Assembly: GCA_030512335.1 (NCBI GenBank)
Contig: JAULSU010000005.1
Location: forward strand, 3,844,001 to 3,908,000
Origin: Immersiella caudata
Taxonomy: Eukaryota; Ascomycota; Sordariomycetes; Sordariales; Lasiosphaeriaceae
Length of the DNA stretch: 64,000 nt
Reading direction: 5' to 3'
In this document: positions 57,801 through 64,000 of the stretch, piece by piece
Numbering within the stretch: the first letter of the stretch is position 1
Layout of the letters: the number at the start of each line of letters is the position of its first letter
Position numbers and translations under genes: made by a program
The notes under the pieces: generated by a model
Seen by the model: only the letters and a program-made list of their open reading frames with translations
Database searches by the model: none
Told to the model about the DNA's origin: nothing

Positions 57801-59508
57801 TCACGTGGTCATCTCCCTCTTGGTGCACCGCAACTCAAAATCCGGATGCGTGATCCAGCTCTCCTTGTTGTGACTCCAAACTTCCTTGTCCAGCCAGCCC
57901 AACTCGTACTCGAGGACGATACGAAGAATAGTGTGGCGTATGATCAAATCTGCCATATACTTGCCCATGCACTGGCGGGGGCCAAAGCCGAAACGCCAGA
58001 ACTTATAGCGCATCCCAGCACCGCGATGGCTGAGGAACCGGTCAGGTCGGTGGATTGTATTGTCGGGTGCCCACGTCTCGCTGCGGATGTTTAGGGCGTA
58101 GGAGTCGACGATGAAGGGGGTAGTAGCGGGGATCACGTAGCCATCCACCTCGCGGGCTGTAGGCGCTGCCTGCGGCACACTGAATGCGGCCAGAGGCTTC
58201 AAGCGACTCGACTCGAGCACACATGCCGCGAGATAAGTGCTATCGCTGCTGACGTAGGCTTTCACGCTGCCGTTGCCACCTTGAAGCACCTGTTGTGCCT
58301 CGGCGCGCAGCCGACTTTGCGTTGCTGGGTTTGCGGCCAAGAAGACGAGGTTCCATGATAGACCGCCTGTGGTTACGTCTAGGTTGGCATACAAGGACTC
58401 GTCAAGCGTCTGGAGCAGCTGGTCCTTCGTTATCTCCCCGGATTGGACAGCGTCGTAGTACGCAGAAATGGGCGCCGAAAGATGACCTTGGTTGACGGCG
58501 TGGGCGTGGGCCTCATCATTGAAGGCGCTCCACCGCTTCTGGAACATACGCAGCTCCCGGTTCGCTTCGGTGGGCAGCCACCGCGCCCAGGAAAAACGTG
58601 TGAGGCCGCCGTAAATAACGTAGCGAAAGACTTTTTCGCGAAGGGGTGCCAGCTCCACCAGCTCTTGGACCAGTCTCGGCGGTAGCGGACCGTAGAACAT
58701 GTCGCAGACGGCCCAAAACGGCAGCATCTTCATGTCCTCGGCGGGATGCAAAACACCGTGCTCGGCCAATCGGCCGCCAGGACGAGAAAGACGTTCAAGG
58801 TACCCGCTCACCCGGCGTTCTATTTGTTCGGAGCTGGCGACCACGGCATGGTAGCCAAACGGTGCGCCCACAATCGACCGGACCCGCCTCCAATCCGCTC
58901 CACTGATGAGGCCCACGCACTGTCCGAGGAGTCGGTCCATGTATGCACCGGAGTCGTTTGCCGGCGCTTTGGTGTGCTTGTCAGAATCGGCAAAGACTGC
59001 CGAGATCTGCTGATGCCGGGTAAGTACACTGTCCGCAGCACCAACACGTCTGAATGTCAGTCGAGGTACGCTGCGTTTCGAGGCTCCTAGGGCTGTCATG
59101 ACGCACACTTCTGGCTTCATGCCCGCCCAGATGCGGTACACACTTCCGTATTCCTTTTCCCACCGGGTCGAGTTCTCTGCGCCGAACAGGAATTTGCCCG
59201 TGTCTCCCTGACCGTTTGGCCATCGATAGGGGACGGAAGCCAAGTCTCGCGTCCCATCTCGGTGCTTTATGGGGTATTGGTATTTGAGATAAACCTGGAA
59301 AAAAATGAGAGAAACGGTAAGCGCAGTTTAACTACACCGGCAGTGCTTTTTTAGCCAGGATGCTGTCACTTACGTTGACCACTGCGGATAAGCCATCCAA
59401 AAGTGTCCCCGGCAGGTACCCTGGACGCAAAAGTTCGGTCACGGCGATGAAGAGCATGAGGCAGACTGCCCCTCCAAGAGTGTAGAAAACAAACTGGGGC
59501 AATGACAT
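57801..59508 (-). CDS. Cytochrome P450, membrane-anchored
   Basis: Exons 59508-59374, 59294-59107 and 59028-57801 give 516 aa. The second intron is 78 nt, in frame. Removing it joins WAGMKPEV to VLTRHQQISAVF, the family sequence. An N-terminal anchor (FVFYTLGGAVCLMLFIAV) is followed by YRWPNGQGD, DSDKHTKA, an I-helix with NLDVTTGGLSW, K-helix LESSR and heme loop FGFGPRQCMGKYMAD. All catalytic motifs are intact. It shares a divergent promoter with the acyltransferase at 59871, so the two may act in sequence (hydroxylation, then acylation). Confidence 0.88.
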
Positions 59509-59870
59509 GCTGTGCAAAGTAGAACCGGCGCTTGTTGATAGTAGCTGCTGAATTGAACCAAAGTGGGGGATTGGTGGGCAGAGATGCTCCTGCCGCAGCT
59601 GGAGGATAACCCAGGGAGGTAGAGTAATACGTAGCGACGGACCCTTACGTGCTCCGACCCTTCATGCAGCGGCCCGGAGCTAATTAAGAGAGAAACTGCG
59701 GCGTCTTCACCGGAGTGTTTTTACTTTCATTCTTCTCACACTGGTACTGTCCCCAGGCACAAAATGCAACAAAGTCCCACGTCTGTGCAAGTGGTCGGCA
59801 TCATCGCGACTACCTACCACCAACGTTTTACCTACTAGCCACGTCACCTTCGATTCATCAATTGCCAATC
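59509..59870. promoter_or_regulatory. Divergent promoter: P450 / acyltransferase
   Basis: 362 bp between two divergent starts; no other feature. Confidence 0.5.
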
Positions 59871-61121
59871 ATGCAGCAGTTCTACAGTCCCAAAACGCTC
59901 GTAACATGGGATGTCCGCGCACCCGTGGCCATGGCGACGCAATCCATCATCTCGGCCATCTTGATCTGCACAACACCCAAGGGTTCACCGCTGCGTGTGG
60001 GCTCGCTGCCCATCCTGCTCTACCTGGCCTTGGTGTGTGTGAGGACAGCATCGGCCTTTTCGCTGCAGGTCATGATGTACCTGGGGTTTGCCGTGTGCGG
60101 CTATGTCAACGTCTTCCACTGCTTCAACCATCTGTGCCTGCACACGCTCGACGACAGCGATGTGCGCCGTGAGATGGCAAAGTGGAAGTCATCGTCACCA
60201 AACCCGGGCTGGGTCGAGCGCATCTACTTCACCACGGCCATGCTCTGGAGCTTCCGCGGCATCGGCACCGACCACGAGATCAAGGGCACGCCCCGGTTCC
60301 CGGGAAAAAATGGCCAGGTGCCAGCCAAGCGTGCCTTCCTGCTCACCCAAGTCTTTTGGATCGTCGTGCAGTACCTGTTCATGGACCTCATCACCTTCCA
60401 GCCCCAACCCCCAGAGGCCGCTGAGGCCTGGGCGGTGGGCAAGGAGTGGCTGTGGCTGCCTCTCAATCCGCACCCCGTCACGCATGAGGACCTCGTCAGC
60501 CGCCTGATTAGCACCCTCATGTCCTGGTATCTGTTTGGCATGATGATGCTCGACACCTGGTACCGCGTCTTCGCCATTGTCTTTGTCAGTCTGGGCATTT
60601 CCGAGGTCAAACAGTGGCCACCCATGTACGGGAGCTACTCGGCGTGCTACTCCCTCCGTGGGTACTTTGGCGACTTTTGGCACCAGTGCATGCGCTCGCC
60701 GCTGCAGGGCGTGGCCCTGTACGTGACTCGCGACATGCTCGGGCTGAAGCGCTCTCTAGCCGAATCGTACCTCACCATGCTGCTCGTCTTTCTTCTGTCT
60801 GGGCACTTCCACATCCTCTTGGACTACTGCTCAGGCATGACCTCGTGGAAGCTCTCGGGCGGCGTTCAATGCTTCCTGCTCTTCGTTCCTGGCATCATGT
60901 TTGAAGACGCGGTGCGGTGGGTGTGGCCCAAGGTCAAAGCGAAAGCCGGCATTCGTGGCATCCGTCGGCTCGAGCGGGGGATTGGCTATGTGTGGACGTT
61001 TTTGTTCCTGGCAGCCGTCACTCCCGTCTTCAACTACCCCCTTCAGCGCATCACGAGGAATCCGACCTATGTTGTTCCCTGGAGTGTTTTTAAGCGGTTT
61101 TTGGGGGATGGGGACAGGTGA
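59871..61121 (+). CDS. Membrane-bound O-acyltransferase, wax-synthase-like (AtaH-type)
   Basis: Single exon, ATG at 59871, 416 aa, several predicted membrane spans. The motif SLRGYFGDFWHQCMRSP (about residue 260) and the later LLSGHFHILLDY with its His are the conserved parts of the wax-synthase-like acyltransferase domain found in fungal clusters. Such enzymes transfer an acyl group from CoA to a hydroxyl. In the acetylaranotin pathway AtaH, of this type, acetylates the ring hydroxyls. Here the donor could be acetyl-CoA or a product of the adjacent HR-PKS; the sequence does not decide. Confidence 0.85.
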   Translation: MQQFYSPKTLVTWDVRAPVAMATQSIISAILICTTPKGSPLRVGSLPILLYLALVCVRTASAFSLQVMMYLGFAVCGYVNVFHCFNHLCLHTLDDSDVRREMAKWKSSSPNPGWVERIYFTTAMLWSFRGIGTDHEIKGTPRFPGKNGQVPAKRAFLLTQVFWIVVQYLFMDLITFQPQPPEAAEAWAVGKEWLWLPLNPHPVTHEDLVSRLISTLMSWYLFGMMMLDTWYRVFAIVFVSLGISEVKQWPPMYGSYSACYSLRGYFGDFWHQCMRSPLQGVALYVTRDMLGLKRSLAESYLTMLLVFLLSGHFHILLDYCSGMTSWKLSGGVQCFLLFVPGIMFEDAVRWVWPKVKAKAGIRGIRRLERGIGYVWTFLFLAAVTPVFNYPLQRITRNPTYVVPWSVFKRFLGDGDR

Positions 61122-61480
61122 TATCGCTTGGGAACTGGAACTACCTCTACGAGCTAGCTAAGCAACAACAAAAAGACTAAAAAAACCTCGCTTAAACTCC
61201 GTACATGTGTCGGAGACTTTATCTGCTCATCAAGGTGCCCACGCATCTCCCTCGATTCGAGGCCCCCTAAAAAAAAGTCTCCGACCCAGCGGAGCCAGCA
61301 GGGTGGTCTCACCCCACACGCCTGCTATAATTACCCCACGTAAGTTGCTCAAAATCGAGCATGAATGATTTCCTCCACGGTCAAGCACCAATTCCTTTGC
61401 CTGCCACCGAGAAACCAAGATCAGAAAGAAACGAAAAAATACCAAACCGAAAACAACTCCTAAATCACCACATTGGAATA
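61122..61480. other. Intergenic, methyltransferase promoter
   Basis: About 360 bp in tandem between acyltransferase and methyltransferase; nothing further seen. Confidence 0.5.
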
Positions 61481-62411
61481 ATGACGGCAACCTTTGCAGA
61501 GGAGAACGCGAAGCACTTTGAGTACGTTTGAGCCCGTTTCCCCCTCCTTCTCCAACATCCCCCCGACCCCCAAAAAAACAAAAAAAGCGCCCGAGAACTT
61601 GCAGTTTTGTACTAACCAACGCCAATTTGTGTCCGCGCCAAACAGCAAAGTCGCTCCCGGGGATTGGCCACAATGGGTCCTCGACCTCCACCAGCAAATC
61701 CTCAGTTTCCTCGCCTCCTCCGATGAATTCGCAGCCTGGGCCGGCCTCCCCCCCGCCCCGCCAGCCGGCCGCCGCATGCTCGACTACGCGTGCGGCGACG
61801 GCCTCATCACCCGTGCGCTCCGCCCGCTCTTCACCTCGGCGCTCGGCGTCGACGTTTCGGGCGCCATGCTGGACAAGTACCGCGCCAAGGCGTCGCAGCT
61901 CGGCTACGTCGGTCCGCAGCAGATGGTCGGGGTGCGCGGCGACTTCATCTCCTCGGAGCCCGATCGGACCGGCACGACCGTGACCGAGCCGCAGCTGCCG
62001 GAGAGCGAAATCTGGGACTTTGACCTCGTCGTCATCAGCATGGCGCTGCACCACCTCGAGGAGCCTGACGTCGCGCTGCGGCGGCTGGCGGCCCGCCTCA
62101 AGGCCGGCGGGAAGCTGCTCGTGGTCGACTGGACCCCGCTGGACGGAAGCACGCTGGCCCAGCGCAAGTATCAAGAGGAGTTGCGCAAGGACCCGGGCCG
62201 GGTGGAACGCATCGCCGAGGCCTTGCAGACCCACGCGGCCAGACACACCATTAGCAAGCCGAACGGGTTCCCCGCGGATGAGATGAGGGAGTTGTATGCG
62301 CAGGCGGGGTGCAAAAACATGCAGTGGAAGCTGGCCGAGGAGCTATCCTACATTCCCGTGCTGGACGCAAAGGCGCAGCTGTACTGGTCTGTCGCGACAA
62401 AGGCTGTGTGA
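61481..62411 (+). CDS. SAM-dependent class I methyltransferase (possibly GliN-like)
   Basis: Exons 61481-61521 and 61646-62411 give 268 aa; splicing joins NAKHF to DKVAPGDWPQW. SAM motif I is MLDYACGDGLITRAL, an acidic loop follows (LGVDVSGAMLDKY), and the post-I region is FDLVVISMALHHLEEP. It fits the small fungal methyltransferases of the UbiE/COQ5-like fold. In an ETP cluster it could be the amide N-methyltransferase (GliN), or it could serve the HR-PKS product. Position favours no choice. Confidence 0.85.
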
Positions 62412-62568
62412 ACCTTGGAGGTTTTTTGTTTCCTGATGTGAGGGGAAACATCATGTCAAATTGCTACCGATACTTCGCAAAATAGTTTTCATATTCAGAC
62501 CAGAGATGAACAACACTATGAAGGGAAGGAGAAATAACAAGCTGTGTCGATCCAAATCAATGTACCAA

Positions 62569-64000
62569 TCAATGTGCTCCACTCTGCACCCCATTCTGCG
62601 CCTTCGCCTCCGCAGCCTCAACCTTCCCATATCCCAGCCGCGCTGCCGCCACGCCGGCCAGATGCGTCAACGACGGGCTCTGGATGAGGTCCAGAATGGA
62701 AAACTCGACGCCTGCCTGTGCGGCAAACCAGTTTCTAATCTCCACCGCCACCAGAGAATCCACCCCGTGCGCTGTCAGGTCCTTACCCGCATCCGGAACC
62801 TCTTGGGTGCCAAACATCTTCATGAGTTCCTTTGACAGCTCGCCAAGGATACAAAACTCGGCCTCTTTAGCGCTTGCCGTGGGGGAAAGCAGGCTACGCA
62901 GCTTGTTGGCGTTGGTTGCATGTTCCGAGGATCGGGCCCGCTGAAAAGACTCGAGAGATGACGAGGATGGCCCTCGGGATCGCAAAGCAGTGAACCGGCC
63001 GTCGAGAATCCAGGTTCTGGTCTCGCCCTCCTCCGCCCCGGACTTGGGCTTGGGCATCGATCGGATACCTGTGACGATCTGATTCTCCCCTGATGGGTTG
63101 GTAACGGCGTGGTCGAGTATCCGATGCATTTCTGCCTCCTGTAGCATCTTGATGCCATTTCGGTGAAGACGGTCCGAGATGCGGCTGTTTCCCGCAACGT
63201 AACCCACGGACTGGACCATGCTCAGATCCACGCTGACCGCAATCTGGCCCTGTTTGCGGCGAAACTGTGCTAGGGCATCTTGATACGCTCCGGCGGCGGT
63301 GTAATTGGCTTGCCCCGGAGCACCAGTAATGCCGAGGATCGACGAGAGCATAACCAAGAAGTCGACGTCGGGAAATTGGCGGTGCAAGTTCCTGCTTCCG
63401 GCCATTTTGGGCACAAGAGGTGACTTGAAGTCGTCAGCCGTCATCTGCTCAAACACCGAGTCCTGAAGCGACATGGCCCCCTGAATCACGCCGCGGATGG
63501 TTGGCATGTCAGCGCAGCCAGCCAGCGCGGCGGCCAGCTCGGACGCGTTTGAGATGTCGCAACAAACAGCGCGGATCTCAACCTTGTCTCGCTGCTGCAT
63601 GTCCGCAAAAAAGCTGTCGATGCGGGCGTTTCGCGACATGATGATTATGTGCCTAGCACCGCGGTCGACCATCCATTCGCAGACTGATCTGCCGACCCCG
63701 CCAAACCCGCCGACGACGAGGTAGGAAGCGCCATTTCTGAGCTTCACAAGGTCGGGGGTGCGTGGGACCTAGAGGATAGCAGACAGATTAGATTCCATTC
63801 AGACTCTAGTGCGCGTAGGTAAGGATTGCTCACCGGAACCAAATCACCCTCCCCAACCGTGATGATCATTTTACCGGCTGTATTGTAGAGCCCTGCCCGG
63901 GAGGACTCGAGGGCTTTTCCAAGGTGGGAAATTGGGTAGGATGGGACTGCAGTGTCCAGGGTCGTCGTCGCACTCCCAGATGCGACAAGGTGCATGATCT
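62569..64000 (-). CDS. Highly reducing polyketide synthase, C-terminal end (ER/KR-ACP), 5' part outside window
   Basis: The visible exons are 64000-63834 and 63768-62569 (GT-AG intron, phase 0). The first is the end of the enoyl reductase or linker (SHLGKALESSRAGLYNTAGKMIITV). Then the ketoreductase with YLVVGGFGGVGRSV, IRGVIQGAMSLQD, VMLSSILGITGAPGQANYTAAGAYQD (Ser and Tyr of the SDR triad). Then the ACP with AHGVDSLVAVEIRNW (4'-phosphopantetheine Ser). There is no thioesterase or carnitine acyltransferase after the ACP, so release needs a separate enzyme. The acyltransferase at 59871 is one candidate. Confidence 0.9.

Noticed and set aside
1..64000. tRNA, rRNA or CRISPR features
   Set aside because: No cloverleaf-like sequence, rRNA segment or spaced direct repeats were recognised; CRISPR is not expected in a fungal genome.

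Overview
The window comes from the genome of a filamentous ascomycete fungus. Genes carry short GT-AG introns with fungal-type splice sites, the exons are GC-rich, and the gene content is fungal secondary metabolism. A Sordariomycete is my best guess, but that is inference. All exon coordinates below were derived by hand. For nearly every spliced gene the summed exon length is a multiple of three and the protein family continues across each junction.

Left part (1-18 kb): an iron/siderophore locus. A large siderophore-type NRPS (T-C-A-T-C-T-C, running off the left edge) is followed by a hydroxyornithine N-acyltransferase of the SidF/SidL (IucB/AlcB) family, an ABCC-type ABC transporter and an MFS siderophore-iron transporter. 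Exact copies of the GATA-factor consensus ATCWGATAA, known from the fungal iron repressors SreA/SRE/Urbs1, lie in all three promoter regions of this block (7563, 9686, 15535, 15713). The four genes therefore look like one iron-repressed unit.

Middle (18-21.9 kb): a graveyard between two clusters. It holds a broken carboxypeptidase S1-type serine protease gene and a LaeA-like (TAM-type) methyltransferase pseudogene with several nonsense codons of the kind RIP makes.

Right part (21.9-64 kb): an epipolythiodioxopiperazine (ETP, gliotoxin-like) biosynthetic cluster. It has an ETP-type NRPS of unusual form (T-C-A-T-C, without the first A and last T domains of GliP), a glutathione S-transferase fused to an O-methyltransferase (GliM-GliG in one protein), a C-S lyase (GliI), a dipeptidase (GliJ), a gamma-glutamylcyclotransferase (GliK), two paralogous GliT-like dithiol oxidases, a GliA-like MFS pump, an AtaL-like protein, a short-chain dehydrogenase, four P450s, a Zn2Cys6 regulator of GliZ/AflR type, a second siderophore-transporter-like MFS, a wax-synthase-like O-acyltransferase, a small SAM methyltransferase and the 3' end of a highly reducing PKS.

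How it may work (inference): the NRPS makes a cyclic dipeptide. P450s and the GST add glutathione, GliK and GliJ trim it, GliI cleaves the C-S bonds, GliT closes the disulfide, and the pump and GliT protect the host. The fused M-G protein, the single A domain, and the acyltransferase and HR-PKS next door point to an acylated ETP closer to the acetylaranotin/emestrin type than to gliotoxin, possibly with a polyketide acyl group. The whole combination does not match any cluster I can name with certainty.
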